Assembly: GCF_039542905.1 (NCBI RefSeq)
Contig: NZ_BAABIS010000001.1
Span: 2,666,001-2,730,000 of the forward strand
Reading direction: 5' to 3'
Source: Kitasatospora terrestris
GTDB taxonomy: Bacteria; Actinomycetota; Actinomycetes; Streptomycetales; Streptomycetaceae
DNA: 64,000 nt
Below are positions 34,328 to 44,422 of this stretch, one piece after another. The notes beneath the pieces were generated by a model. It was not told where the DNA came from, searched no databases, and saw only the letters and a program-made list of their open reading frames with translations. The number at the start of each line of letters is the position of its first letter. Position 1 is the first letter of the stretch. Made by a program: the position numbers and the translations under genes.

Positions 34328-35104
34328 TCAGCCGTACGACACCGGCGAGTGCATCTCCCACAGCAGCAGTTCGGCGCCGTCCTCGCCGGCGACCGGGTCG
34401 GCGAAGGCGGCGCCGGTGATCCGGACGCTGTCGCCGGGAGCCATCGACCGGCCGCCGCCCTGCGGGCCGGGGACGGTGCGGTAGCCGACCGAACCGGCCG
34501 TCAGGTGCGCGTAGCGGAAGGGCGCGGAGGGCAGCTCGGGCAGCGGCTGCCAGGCGCCGGCCCGGACCAGCCACAGCGCGGCGTCGCTGCGCCGCAGCCG
34601 CAGCGCCTCGCCGTCCTCGTCGCGCGCCATCCCGGAGGCGAGCAGCGTCAGCCCACCCTGCGCCGGGTCGACCCGGCGCAGGCCGTACGCGGGCTCGGCG
34701 TCGAACGCGTCGGGCTGCAGCCACATCTGGACGAAGCGGACCGGCCCCTCGGCCCCGCCGATGTTCCGCTCGGTGTGGCTGACGCCCGAACCGGCCGACA
34801 GGTGCTGCACCATGCCGGGCCGCACCACGCCCGCGTGCCCGTCGCTGTCCCGGTGGGCGAGGGCGCCCTCGACGACCCAGGTGAGGATCTCGGTGTCCCG
34901 GTGGCGGTGCTCGTCGAAGCCCGCGCCCGCGGCCAGCGTCTCCTCGTTGCACGCGAGCAGCGCCCCGAAGTGGGTGTTCTTCGGGTCGTAGTGCCCGGAG
35001 AAGGAGAAGGCGTGCCGGGTCTCGATGCCCTCCTCCGGCCGGGAGAGGTACCGCTCGGGGGCCCGCCGCAGGTCGGCTCGGGGGCGTTCACTGGTGTCGG
35101 TCAC
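34328..35104 (-). CDS. Pirin-family bicupin protein
   Basis: The protein of about 258 aa shows the pirin pattern HAFSFSGHYDPKNTHFG, then HRHRDTEILTWVVEG (metal-binding histidines in cupin 1) and GSGVSHTERN. The C-terminal cupin is degraded, as usual. Some bacterial pirins have quercetinase activity or bind pyruvate dehydrogenase, but the role here is unknown. GTG 35104 gives the normal N-terminus; the frame to 35170 runs into the next promoter. It is divergent from fasR. Confidence 0.9.
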   Translation of the reverse strand: MTDTSERPRADLRRAPERYLSRPEEGIETRHAFSFSGHYDPKNTHFGALLACNEETLAAGAGFDEHRHRDTEILTWVVEGALAHRDSDGHAGVVRPGMVQHLSAGSGVSHTERNIGGAEGPVRFVQMWLQPDAFDAEPAYGLRRVDPAQGGLTLLASGMARDEDGEALRLRRSDAALWLVRAGAWQPLPELPSAPFRYAHLTAGSVGYRTVPGPQGGGRSMAPGDSVRITGAAFADPVAGEDGAELLLWEMHSPVSYG

Positions 35105-35196
35105 GGGGCCTACGGTAACCCGGTGTGACCGGGGCCACCGGGGTGATCCGGCGGGGTCGTGCACGAGCACGGCTCCGGGTGAGGCAGGCTAGTGCT

Positions 35197-36543
35197 GTGC
35201 CAGCCCCTTCAGCGAAACCCGACAAAACGACATCCGAGCGCAAGCCCGCCGCCCGGAAGGCCGCCGGCAAGGCCGGTGCGGCGAAGGCCGCCCCGCCCAA
35301 GGCGCCGGTCCGGGGGGCGGCGTCGTCCAGCCCCGGGCGCGGGCGGATGACGGCGGAGGAGCGCCGGCTCGCCGCCGAGCGGGCGGAGCTGCGGGCGGCG
35401 ACGCTCAAGCGGCTGGAGAAGTCCTCGGGCAAGTTGGCGACCAACGCGATCGCCCGGATGGACGACCAGCTGGCCTGGTACCGGCGGATGCCGCCGGAGC
35501 ACCGTTCCTGGATCGGCCTGGTCGCCCAGGCGGGCATCGCCGCCTTCACCGAGTGGTACCGGCACCCGGAGGCGCCGCAGGCGATCTCCACGGACGTGTT
35601 CGGCACCGCGCCGCGCGAGCTGACCCGGGCGATCACCCTGCGCCAGACGGTGGAGCTGATCCGCACCACCATCGAGGTGATGGAGGAGGCCATCGAGGAG
35701 GTGGCCGCCCCCGGCGACGAGGCCGGGATGCGCGAGTCGGTGCTGGTGTACGCGCGGGAGATCGCGTTCGCCACCGCGCAGGTGTACGCGCAGGCCGCGG
35801 AGGCCCGCGGCGCGTGGGACGCGCGGCTGGAGGCGCTGGTCGTCAACTCGCTGCTGTCGGGTGACGCGGACGAGGGAGTGCTCTCCCGGGCGGCGGCGCT
35901 GGGCTGGGGACAGCCCGCCCAGGTACGCGTGGTGATGGGCAGCGCGCCGGACGGCGACAGCGAGCTGGTGGTGGAGGCGATCCGCCGGGCCGCCCGGTAC
36001 GCCAAGCTGCACGTGCTGACCGGGGTGCTGGGCCGGCGGCTGGTGGTGGTGGTCGGCGGCGGCAAGGAGCCGGTGCACGCGGCCCGGGCGCTGATCGGCC
36101 AGTTCGCGCCGGGCCCGGTGGTGGTCGGTCCGGCGGTCGGCGACCTGCTGTCGGCGACCCGCAGCGCGCACGCGGCGGCGCAGGGTCTGAAGGCGTGCGC
36201 GGCGTGGCCGGACGCGCCGCGCCCGGTGCTGGCGGACGACCTGCTGCCGGAACGGGCGCTGGCCGGGGACGAGGTGGCCCGCCGTCAGTTGGTGGAGGAG
36301 ATCTACACACCGCTGGAGGAGGCCGGGTCGGCACTCCTGGAGACGCTGAGTGTCTTTCTGGAGCAGGCGTCCTCTCTTGAGGGCGCGGCCCGGATGCTCT
36401 TCGTCCACCCGAACACCGTGCGCTACCGGCTGCGTCGTGTGACTGACGTCACCGGCTATGCTCCGTCCGACGTACGTTCGGCCTTCACCCTGCGCATCGC
36501 CCTTGCCCTGGGACGTCTCGGGACGGTCACCGAGCAGGGCTGA
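35197..36543 (+). CDS. fasR: FasR-like PucR-family regulator of fatty acid synthase
   Basis: The protein of about 448 aa has an N-terminal basic, Ala/Lys-rich disordered stretch, a middle GGDEF-like/CdaR region, and a C-terminal PucR helix-turn-helix (LEGAARMLFVHPNTVRYRLRRVTDVTGY). In Streptomyces coelicolor the orthologue FasR (SCO2386) activates the adjacent fabD-fabH-acpP-fabF operon. The same gene order here supports the name. GTG 35197 gives VPAPSAKPDK, the usual start; TAGTGC six bases ahead could be a -10 of a leaderless message. It lies 90 bp upstream of fabD. Confidence 0.9.
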   Translation: MPAPSAKPDKTTSERKPAARKAAGKAGAAKAAPPKAPVRGAASSSPGRGRMTAEERRLAAERAELRAATLKRLEKSSGKLATNAIARMDDQLAWYRRMPPEHRSWIGLVAQAGIAAFTEWYRHPEAPQAISTDVFGTAPRELTRAITLRQTVELIRTTIEVMEEAIEEVAAPGDEAGMRESVLVYAREIAFATAQVYAQAAEARGAWDARLEALVVNSLLSGDADEGVLSRAAALGWGQPAQVRVVMGSAPDGDSELVVEAIRRAARYAKLHVLTGVLGRRLVVVVGGGKEPVHAARALIGQFAPGPVVVGPAVGDLLSATRSAHAAAQGLKACAAWPDAPRPVLADDLLPERALAGDEVARRQLVEEIYTPLEEAGSALLETLSVFLEQASSLEGAARMLFVHPNTVRYRLRRVTDVTGYAPSDVRSAFTLRIALALGRLGTVTEQG

Positions 36544-36633
36544 AGCCACTGTAGGGAGTCCACAAGCCGACGTGCTTTTCTTCGTCATCGTCGCCTACCC
36601 GCCCCCGGGCGTCCGGCGAGAGAGGGTTGAACC

Positions 36634-37575
36634 GTGCTCGTAATCGTCGCCCCTGGACAGGGTGCTCAGACCCCCGGCTTCCTCAACCCCTGGCTCGAGC
36701 TGGACGGCGTGGCCGACCGGCTGCGGCAGTGGTCCGCCGTGGCCGGGCTCGACCTGGTCCACGCCGGTACCGAGGCGTCCGAGGAGGAGATCAAGGACAC
36801 CGCCGTCGCCCAGCCGCTGCTGGTCGCCGCCGGCCTGGTCACCTCCGGCGCGCTGTTCGCGGACGGCGACCTGACCGCGCGGGTGTCCGCGCTGGCGGGC
36901 CACAGCGTCGGTGAGATCACCGCCGCCGCGCTGACCGGCGTGCTGACCGCCGAGGACGCGCTGGCCTTCGTCCGCGAGCGCAGCCTGGGCATGGCCGAGG
37001 CCGCCGCGGTGACCGCGACCGGGATGGCCGCCGTGCTCGGCGGCGACCCGGAGGAGGTCGCCGCGAAGCTGGCCGAGCACGGCGTGACCGCGGCGAACAA
37101 CAACGGCGGCGGCCAGATCGTCGCGGCCGGCACCCTGGACCAGCTGGCGGCGCTGAAGGCGGACCCGCCGGCCGGCGCCCGGCTGATCCCGCTGAAGGTG
37201 GCCGGCGCCTTCCACACCGCGCACATGGCCCCGGGCCAGGCGCGGCTGGAGAAGCTCGCCCCGACCCTGACCGCTGCCGACCCGCTGGTCGCGTACGTCT
37301 CCAACAAGGACGGCGAGGTGGTCGGCAACGGCGCCGAGGTGCTCGCCCGCCTGGTCTCCCAGGTGTCCAACCCGGTCCGCTGGGACCTGTGCATGGAGAC
37401 CCTGCAGCAGCTGGGTGCGACGGCCGTGATCGAGCTGTCGCCGGCCGGTACTCTCACCAACCTGGTCAAGCGCAACGTCAAGGGTGTCGCGACGCTTGCC
37501 CTCAAGACCCCCGCCGATCTCGACAAGGCCCGTGAGCTGGTGGCCGAGCACGGCGCTCAGGAGAGCAACGCATGA
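36634..37575 (+). CDS. fabD: Malonyl-CoA:ACP transacylase
   Basis: The protein has 313 aa. GHSVG at 89-93 holds catalytic S91, and H194 in AGAFHTAHM is the partner. It loads malonyl groups onto ACP for the type II fatty acid synthase. GTG 36634 has a GAGAGAGG site. It is the first gene of the fab operon, overlapping fabH by 4 bp (ATGA). The 90-bp gap after fasR is where the fab promoter and FasR site should lie; I see no obvious inverted repeat there. Confidence 0.97.
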   Translation: MLVIVAPGQGAQTPGFLNPWLELDGVADRLRQWSAVAGLDLVHAGTEASEEEIKDTAVAQPLLVAAGLVTSGALFADGDLTARVSALAGHSVGEITAAALTGVLTAEDALAFVRERSLGMAEAAAVTATGMAAVLGGDPEEVAAKLAEHGVTAANNNGGGQIVAAGTLDQLAALKADPPAGARLIPLKVAGAFHTAHMAPGQARLEKLAPTLTAADPLVAYVSNKDGEVVGNGAEVLARLVSQVSNPVRWDLCMETLQQLGATAVIELSPAGTLTNLVKRNVKGVATLALKTPADLDKARELVAEHGAQESNA

Positions 37576-38603
37576 CCACGCCTCAGATCAAGCCGGCCTC
37601 CGGCGCCCAGTACTCGCGCATCCACGGGGTCGGCGGCTACCGCCCGTCCCGGGTGATCCCCAACGCCGAGGTGCTGAACTGGATCGAGTCCACCGACGAG
37701 TGGATCCGCAGCCGGTCCGGCATCGCCGAGCGCCGCTGGGCGACCGCCGAGGAGACCGTCGCCGAGATGTCGGTGCAGGCCGCCGGCAAGGCGATCGCCC
37801 AGGCCGGCATCGCCCCGGAGCAGATCGGCGGCGTGATCGTCGCGACCGTCTCGCACCTGAAGCAGACCCCGGCCATCGCCACCGAGATCGCCCAGCGGCT
37901 CGGCTGCGGCACCGCCCCGGCGTTCGACATCTCGGCCGCCTGCGCGGGCTTCGGCTACGGCCTGAGCCTGGCCGACGGCATGGTGCGCGGCGGCAGCGCC
38001 GAGTACGTGCTGGTGATCGGCGTGGAGCGGCTCAGCGACCTGACCGACACCTCGGACCGCTCGACCGCCTTCATCTTCGGCGACGGCGCCGGCGCCGCGG
38101 TCGTCGGCCCGTCCCCGGTGCCCGGCATCGGCAAGGTGATCTGGGGCTCCGACGGCTCGCAGGCCGACGTGATCTCGCAGACCCAGGCCTGGGACACCGC
38201 CTTCGCCAAGCCGGACGCCGTCAACGGCGCCGGTGAGGAGACCAAGTGGCCGGCCCTGCGGATGGAGGGCCAGACGGTCTTCCGCTGGGCCGTGTGGGAG
38301 ATGGCCAAGGTGGCCCAGGAGGCGCTGGACGCCGCCGGGATCACCGCCGACCAGCTCGGCGCGTTCATCCCGCACCAGGCCAACATGCGCATCACCGATG
38401 CCATGATCAAGGCACTCAAGCTTCCCGCGTCGGTGCCCGTCGCCCGCGACATCGCCGAGACCGGCAACACCTCCGCCGCCTCCATCCCGCTGGCGATGGA
38501 AGCCATGCTGGAGCGCGGTGAGGCGAAGAGCGGCGACCTGGCCCTGATCATCGGGTTCGGGGCGGGTCTGGTCTACGCGGCCGCAGTCGTTACTCTCCCC
38601 TAG
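37572..38603 (+). CDS. fabH: Beta-ketoacyl-ACP synthase III
   Basis: The protein has 343 aa. C124 (SAACAGF), H in FIPHQANMRI and N in ETGNTSAAS form the Cys-His-Asn triad of FabH. It condenses an acyl-CoA primer with malonyl-ACP and, in streptomycetes, accepts branched primers, which sets the iso/anteiso fatty acid profile. It starts inside the last codons of fabD. A 78-bp gap separates it from acpP. Confidence 0.97.
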   Translation: MTTPQIKPASGAQYSRIHGVGGYRPSRVIPNAEVLNWIESTDEWIRSRSGIAERRWATAEETVAEMSVQAAGKAIAQAGIAPEQIGGVIVATVSHLKQTPAIATEIAQRLGCGTAPAFDISAACAGFGYGLSLADGMVRGGSAEYVLVIGVERLSDLTDTSDRSTAFIFGDGAGAAVVGPSPVPGIGKVIWGSDGSQADVISQTQAWDTAFAKPDAVNGAGEETKWPALRMEGQTVFRWAVWEMAKVAQEALDAAGITADQLGAFIPHQANMRITDAMIKALKLPASVPVARDIAETGNTSAASIPLAMEAMLERGEAKSGDLALIIGFGAGLVYAAAVVTLP

Positions 38604-38681
38604 GCGTCTACGCCCCATCCGAAAGAAACCTGCGACGGCCTGTCGGGCCGCCGCTGTCAACACCGAAGAGGAGCAGCCGAT

Positions 38682-38924
38682 ATGGCTACCCAGACCGAGG
38701 TTCTCGAGGGTCTCGCCGAGATCGTCAACGAGATCGCCGGCATCCCGACCGAGGACGTCGAGCTCGACAAGTCGTTCACCGACGACCTGGACGTCGACTC
38801 GCTGTCCATGGTCGAGGTCGTCGTGGCCGCCGAGGAGCGCTTCGGCGTCAAGATCCCGGACGACGAGGTCAAGAACCTCAAGACCGTCGGCGACGCGGTG
38901 AACTACATCATCGAGAACGCCTGA
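38682..38924 (+). CDS. acpP: Acyl carrier protein
   Basis: The protein has 80 aa and is strongly acidic. The phosphopantetheine attachment site is S40 in DLDVDSLSMVEV. It carries the growing chain in fatty acid synthesis. ATG 38682 has GAGGAG upstream. A stem-loop in the gap to fabF may raise the amount of ACP relative to the ketosynthase, as this carrier is needed in excess. Confidence 0.97.
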   Translation: MATQTEVLEGLAEIVNEIAGIPTEDVELDKSFTDDLDVDSLSMVEVVVAAEERFGVKIPDDEVKNLKTVGDAVNYIIENA

Positions 38925-38941
38925 CCTCTGGTCACCCCCGG

Positions 38942-38964
38942 CCGGGGCGCCCAGCGCGCCCCGG
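38942..38964 (+). terminator. Stem-loop between acpP and fabF
   Basis: CCGGGGCGC and GCGCCCCGG form a perfect 9-bp stem around a 5-base loop, 17 bases after acpP. There is no T run, and fabF follows on the same strand, so it is more likely a partial terminator or an mRNA stabiliser. Confidence 0.6.
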
Positions 38965-39029
38965 TCGGTCCTCCCCCACTCCTCCGGCGCCCCGCCACCA
39001 CCAAGCACACGTGAGAGAAGAAGAAACCA

Positions 39030-40295
<1,266 letters not shown>

Positions 40296-40306
40296 AGCCG
40301 CCCGTG

Positions 40307-40341
40307 AGGAGGGGCCCGGGGCGTCGCCCCGGGCCCCTCCT
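40307..40341. terminator. Terminator between fabF and the DUF3145 gene
   Basis: AGGAGGGGCCCGGGGC pairs with GCCCCGGGCCCCTCCT around a 3-base loop. It sits between the convergent stops of fabF and the DUF3145 gene and probably works in both directions. Confidence 0.9.
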
Positions 40342-40347
40342 GCGCGT

Positions 40348-40842
40348 TCACACCACCTGGTGGAGCCAGCGGACCGGGGCGCCCTCGCCCGCGTAGCGGA
40401 AGGGCTCCAGCTCGTCGTCCCACGGCTTGCCGAGCAGGCGGGCGATCTCGGACTCCAGGTCGCCGCCCTCGTTGCGGGCGCGCAGCAGCACGGCGCGCAG
40501 CCGGTCCTCCGGGATCAGGATGTCCCCGTGGATGCCGGTGACGGCGTGGAAGATGCCGAGGCCGGGCGTGGAGCTGTACCGCTCGCCCTCCGCGGTGGCG
40601 CAGGGCTCGCTGGTGACCTCGTACCGCATCAGCTGCCAACCGCGCAGCGCCGAGGCCAGCCGCGACGCGGTGCCGGGCTCGCCCTGCCAGGACAGCTCGG
40701 CGCGCCAGTGGCCGGGCGCGGCGGGCTGGCGGATCCAGTCGAGGCTGACCCGCACGCCGAGCACGCCCGCGACCGCCCACTCGACGTGCGGGCACAGCGC
40801 GCGGGGCGCGGAGTGGATGTAGAGAACTCCACGAGTCGTCAC
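40348..40842 (-). CDS. DUF3145 family protein
   Basis: The protein has 164 aa and matches the actinobacterial DUF3145 family: MTTRGVLYIHSAPRALCPHVEWAV at the start, RYSSTPGLGIFHAVTGIHGDIL in the middle. It is cytoplasmic, with no known activity. The position directly after the fab operon is conserved in streptomycetes, which hints at a link to lipid synthesis. ATG 40842 is the usual start. It is transcribed alone from the AT-rich region upstream. Confidence 0.92.
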   Translation of the reverse strand: MTTRGVLYIHSAPRALCPHVEWAVAGVLGVRVSLDWIRQPAAPGHWRAELSWQGEPGTASRLASALRGWQLMRYEVTSEPCATAEGERYSSTPGLGIFHAVTGIHGDILIPEDRLRAVLLRARNEGGDLESEIARLLGKPWDDELEPFRYAGEGAPVRWLHQVV

Positions 40843-40931
40843 CGGGACCTCCAGGCTGTGGACGAGGGTCGCCTTCCCCAGCTGCCTCGCGCCGTCTGCC
40901 GGTAGGTTCTGACCACTGGCTACCCCGTGAA

Positions 40932-40967
40932 GCTCAACTTATTCGACATTAGGTCATCAAATTGAGC
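40932..40967. promoter_or_regulatory. AT-rich inverted repeat upstream of DUF3145
   Basis: GCTCAACTT (40932-40940) and AAATTGAGC (40959-40967) are inverted arms with one mismatch and an 18-bp spacer. The local sequence is far richer in A/T than the rest of the window. It lies in the 361-bp gap 40843-41203, which holds no gene apart from the hairpin at 41140. Confidence 0.5.
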
Positions 40968-41139
40968 AAAACGGACAAGCTTTCACTCCAATCGTAGCCG
41001 GATCCACCGAGAGGTCTACCCCCGGTCCGGATCTCTCCCCCGAATGGACCTGTCCCGACGCTACCGGCCCCGGGGGGCGGCGCGGGTGACGTCCCGTCGG
41101 AATCCGGACCGAAGCACGCGGCGTGCGCCCGTACACGGA

Positions 41140-41172
41140 GCGCCCCCGCCCGGGGCTTCCGGACGGGGGCGC
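41140..41172 (-). terminator. Terminator of the MDR gene
   Basis: GCGCCCCCG and CGGGGGCGC form a 9-bp stem around a 15-base loop, starting 31 bases after the reductase stop on the minus strand. Confidence 0.6.
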
Positions 41173-41203
41173 ATGACGGTGCGTCAGTGGACGCGTCGAC
41201 CGG

Positions 41204-42223
41204 TCAGAGCCGGACGACCATCTTGCCGGTGTTGGCACCGCGCAGCAGGCCGATGAAGGCGTCGCCGGCGTTCTCGATGCCCTCGACCACGGTCTCGTCG
41301 CCCTTGAGCTCGCCGCTCCTCAGCCAGCCGGCCGTCTCGGCGACGAACTGCGGCTGCAGGCCGTAGTGGTCGCCGACCAGCAGGCCCTCCAGGCGCAGCC
41401 GCTTGCCGATGGCGAGCGCCAGGTTGCGCGGGCCGACCGGCGGCTCGGTGTCGTTGTACTGGGCGATGGCGCCGCAGAGCACCGCGCGGCCCTTGACGCC
41501 CAGCGCGCCGATCGCGGCCTCCAGGTGGTCGCCGCCGACGTTGTCGAAGTAGAGGTCGATGCCGTCCGGGGCGGCCTCGGCGAGCAGGTCGCGGACCGGG
41601 CCGTCCTTGTAGTTGAAGGCGGCGTCGAAGCCGTACTCGTCGACCAGCTTCGCGACCTTCTCCGCGGAGCCGGCCGAGCCGATGACGCGCTTGGCGCCCT
41701 TGAGGCGGGCGATCTGGCCGACCAGCGAGCCGACCGCGCCGGCCGCGCCGGAGACGAAGACGGTGTCGCCCTCCTTGAGCGCGCCGACCTCCAGCAGGCC
41801 CGCGTACGCGGTGAGTCCGGGCATGCCGAGCACGCCGAGGTAGGCGGAGAGCGGGGCGAGCTCCGGGTCGACCTTGACCGCGTGGGCGGCGCCGACGGTC
41901 GCGTACTCGCGCCAGCCGAGGCCGTGCAGCACGGCGTCGCCGACCTCGAAGCCCTCGGCCGCGGAGGCGACCACGTAGCCGACCGCGCCGCCGTCCATCA
42001 CCTGGCCGACCTGGAACGGCGGGATGTAGGACTTCACGTCGTTCATCCGCCCGCGCATGTACGGGTCGACCGACAGGAAGGCGTTGCGGACGAGGATCTC
42101 GCCCGCCTCGGGCTGCCGGACCGGCGCCTCGACCAGCACGAAGTCGTCCGGGGTCGGCCAGCCCTGCGGGCGGGCCGCCAGGTGCCATTCGCGACCGGTG
42201 GTGGGGACGTCCTGCTCTGCCAT
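41204..42223 (-). CDS. Zinc-independent MDR-family NADP-dependent oxidoreductase
   Basis: The protein has 339 aa. The PTPDDFVLVEAPVRQPEAGEILVRNAFLSVDPYMRGRM opening and the nucleotide site VSGAAGAVGSLVGQIARLKGAKRVIG fit the leukotriene B4 12-hydroxydehydrogenase/CurA-like branch, which reduces alkenals and enones with NADPH. No catalytic zinc ligands are seen. ATG 42223 is used, with GAGGAG 9 bases upstream. It is divergent from a MarR gene and probably induced by reactive aldehydes or phenols through it. Confidence 0.92.
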   Translation of the reverse strand: MAEQDVPTTGREWHLAARPQGWPTPDDFVLVEAPVRQPEAGEILVRNAFLSVDPYMRGRMNDVKSYIPPFQVGQVMDGGAVGYVVASAAEGFEVGDAVLHGLGWREYATVGAAHAVKVDPELAPLSAYLGVLGMPGLTAYAGLLEVGALKEGDTVFVSGAAGAVGSLVGQIARLKGAKRVIGSAGSAEKVAKLVDEYGFDAAFNYKDGPVRDLLAEAAPDGIDLYFDNVGGDHLEAAIGALGVKGRAVLCGAIAQYNDTEPPVGPRNLALAIGKRLRLEGLLVGDHYGLQPQFVAETAGWLRSGELKGDETVVEGIENAGDAFIGLLRGANTGKMVVRL

Positions 42224-42247
42224 GACTTTGCTCCTCGACCTGAAAGT

Positions 42248-42293
42248 TTGAGCTTCTCAAGCAATCGTGCGAGTGAAAGGTTCATGTTGTCAA
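42248..42293 (-). promoter_or_regulatory. MDR-gene promoter and MarR operator
   Basis: On the minus strand, consensus TTGACA (42288-42293) and CACGAT (42264-42269) are 18 bp apart. Right behind the expected start lies the palindrome TTGAG-CTT-CTCAA (42248-42260), a likely MarR site that would block elongation. Confidence 0.65.
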
Positions 42294-42315
42294 ATGTTCA
42301 GGTAGACTGGACCGC

Positions 42316-42765
42316 ATGGAGACGCAGCAGCAGCCCGCCGACGCGATCACCCGCGAGGTCGTGGACCTCATGGCGAGCCTGGTCGCGCTCTTCCACCGCG
42401 AGTACGAGGAGGCCGCCGCCGCCCGCTCGCTCACCGGCGCCCAGGCCAAGGTGCTGGCCCTGCTCCGGCGCGGCCCGATGCCGATGCGGCACATCGCGCA
42501 GACCCTGGCGTGCGAGCCGTCCAACATCACCGGCATCGTCGACCGGCTGGAGGCCCGGGGCTTCGTCACCCGCGAGGCCGACCCGCAGGACCGCCGGGTC
42601 AAGCTGGTCGCCGCCACCGACACCGGGGTGACCGCCACCGAGGAGCTGCGCGAGTCGCTCAACTTCGCCCGCGAGCCGCTGGCCGCGCTGGACGAGTCCG
42701 AGCGCTCCCAACTGCGCGACCTGCTCCGGCGGATGCTGCACGGCGCCGAGTCCACCGCACTCTGA
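42316..42765 (+). CDS. MarR-family regulator
   Basis: The protein has 149 aa. The winged HTH is PMPMRHIAQTLACEPSNITGIVDRLEARGFVTREADPQDRRVKLV, with the wing R-residues conserved. The flanking helices are for dimerisation. It is divergent from the MDR reductase with a shared 92-bp region carrying the TTGAG-CTT-CTCAA palindrome. Repression of both genes with release by aromatic ligands is the expected mode. TAGACT at 42303-42308 is a likely -10 of this gene. Confidence 0.93.
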   Translation: METQQQPADAITREVVDLMASLVALFHREYEEAAAARSLTGAQAKVLALLRRGPMPMRHIAQTLACEPSNITGIVDRLEARGFVTREADPQDRRVKLVAATDTGVTATEELRESLNFAREPLAALDESERSQLRDLLRRMLHGAESTAL

Positions 42766-42889
42766 CCCCCGGCGGGGAGGCTGTCGGTCCTCTCGGCAAA
42801 GATGGTTCGCGTGTAACCGTTCGGGCCGCCGCACCGTCTTAGAGGTGAGTCCCGAGAATCCCGCGGCCGTACAGAGAGCTTTCCTACCG

Positions 42890-44422
42890 ATGACCGACGT
42901 CCCCCGTCGAACCGTCCGGGGTGCCGCCGCACCCCGGCGTGCCCGCCTCGCCCGGGCGGCCGGCGCCACCGCCGCCGTCCTGGTGCTGGCCACCGCGGGC
43001 GCCGGCGCCTGGCTCTACCAGCGGCTGGACCAGAACATCACCACCTTCTCCGCCGACGGCATCGCCACCAGCCGCCCGCCGGTCGCACCGCCCGCGGCGG
43101 GCGGCGGCCGCGCGGTCAACGTCCTGCTGCTCGGCTCGGACACCCGCCAGGACGGCAACGGCAGCCTGGGCGGCGGCGAGGAGGGCGTCGGGCACTCCGA
43201 CACCGCGATCCTGCTGCACGTCTACGCCGACCACCAGCACGCCGTCGGGGTGTCGATACCCCGCGACACCCTGGTGACCGTCCCGGCCTGCCGGCTCCCG
43301 GACGGGCGGTGGACCGCCGCCAAGCACAACCAGATGTTCAACTCCGCCTTCACCGTCGGCGAGTTCGCCAAGGGCAACCCGGCCTGCACGCAGAACACCG
43401 TGGAGGCGCTGACCGGCCTGCGGATCGACCACACCATCGTGGTCGACTTCAAGGGCTTCGCCGCGATGACCGCCGCGGTGCACGGCGTGGACGTGTGCGT
43501 GCCCAACGACGTGGACTCCTACGGCATCCACCTCACCAAGGGCCGGCAGACCGTCTCCGGGCAGACCGCACTGGACTACGTCCGGGCGCGGCACGGCTTC
43601 GGCGACGGCTCGGACATCGGCCGGGTGAAGCGGCAGCAGGCCTTCATGTCCTCGCTGATCAAGAAGGTGCAGGCGCAGGGCTTCAACCCGACGACGATAC
43701 TTCCGCTGGCCGACGCCGCGACCAAGTCGCTCACCGTCGACCCGGAGCTCGGATCGGCGTACAAGCTCGCCGAGTTCGCCCAGTCACTGCAGGGCATCAA
43801 GCTCTCCGACATCACCTTCGTCACCGTCCCCTGGCGCTACCAGGGCGAGCGCGTCGCACTGGTCCAGCCCGACGCCGACACCCTGTGGAACCTGCTCCGC
43901 CAGGACCGCACCCTGGACGGCCGGGCCACCGCCTCGCCGGGCGCCTCCGCCTCGCCCTCCTCCTCGGCGGCCGCCTCCGCCTCCGCGTCGCCCTCGGGCT
44001 CGGCCGCCGCCCTCCCCCCGAACGTGCCGATCACCGTGCACAACGCCGCCGGCTCCCCCGGGCTGGCCGGGAAGGCGGCCTCCGCACTGCGCGCCAAGGG
44101 CCACTCCGACGTCACGGTCGGCCCGAACACCACCCCACGCCGCACCACCCTGATCGAGTACGGGCCGGGCCGGAACGCCGCCGCCGAGGCACTCGTCCAG
44201 CTCTACCCCGGCGCCGAACTGCGGGCCGACGCGGCGGCGGACGGCCTGGTGCTCACCCTCGGTCAGGACAGCGCGCCCGCCGACCCGGAGACCGAGGAGG
44301 CCTCCCCGAGCGGCACCGGCAGCGCGCGGCCCACCGCCCTGCCGTCGACCATCCCGACCGGCATCGCCGAGAACGCCCGGCCGGCCGACAGCGACCTCTG
44401 CTCCGACCTCAGCTTCGGCTGA
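42890..44422 (+). CDS. LytR-CpsA-Psr (LCP) family protein
   Basis: The protein of about 510 aa has a short cytoplasmic start, one transmembrane helix (about 20-42), the LCP catalytic domain (VNVLLLGSDTR to ALDYVRARHGFGDGSDIGRVKRQQAF, about residues 80-290), a Ser/Ala-rich linker and a C-terminal LytR_C domain (PITVHNAAGSPGLAGKAASAL, about 385-475). The conserved arginines and aspartates for pyrophosphate binding are present. LCP enzymes attach glycopolymers to peptidoglycan. ATG 42890 is used; a GTG at 42845 is in frame but sits on a TTAGAG -10-like box. It overlaps the next gene by 14 bp, convergent. Confidence 0.92.
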   Translation: MTDVPRRTVRGAAAPRRARLARAAGATAAVLVLATAGAGAWLYQRLDQNITTFSADGIATSRPPVAPPAAGGGRAVNVLLLGSDTRQDGNGSLGGGEEGVGHSDTAILLHVYADHQHAVGVSIPRDTLVTVPACRLPDGRWTAAKHNQMFNSAFTVGEFAKGNPACTQNTVEALTGLRIDHTIVVDFKGFAAMTAAVHGVDVCVPNDVDSYGIHLTKGRQTVSGQTALDYVRARHGFGDGSDIGRVKRQQAFMSSLIKKVQAQGFNPTTILPLADAATKSLTVDPELGSAYKLAEFAQSLQGIKLSDITFVTVPWRYQGERVALVQPDADTLWNLLRQDRTLDGRATASPGASASPSSSAAASASASPSGSAAALPPNVPITVHNAAGSPGLAGKAASALRAKGHSDVTVGPNTTPRRTTLIEYGPGRNAAAEALVQLYPGAELRADAAADGLVLTLGQDSAPADPETEEASPSGTGSARPTALPSTIPTGIAENARPADSDLCSDLSFG

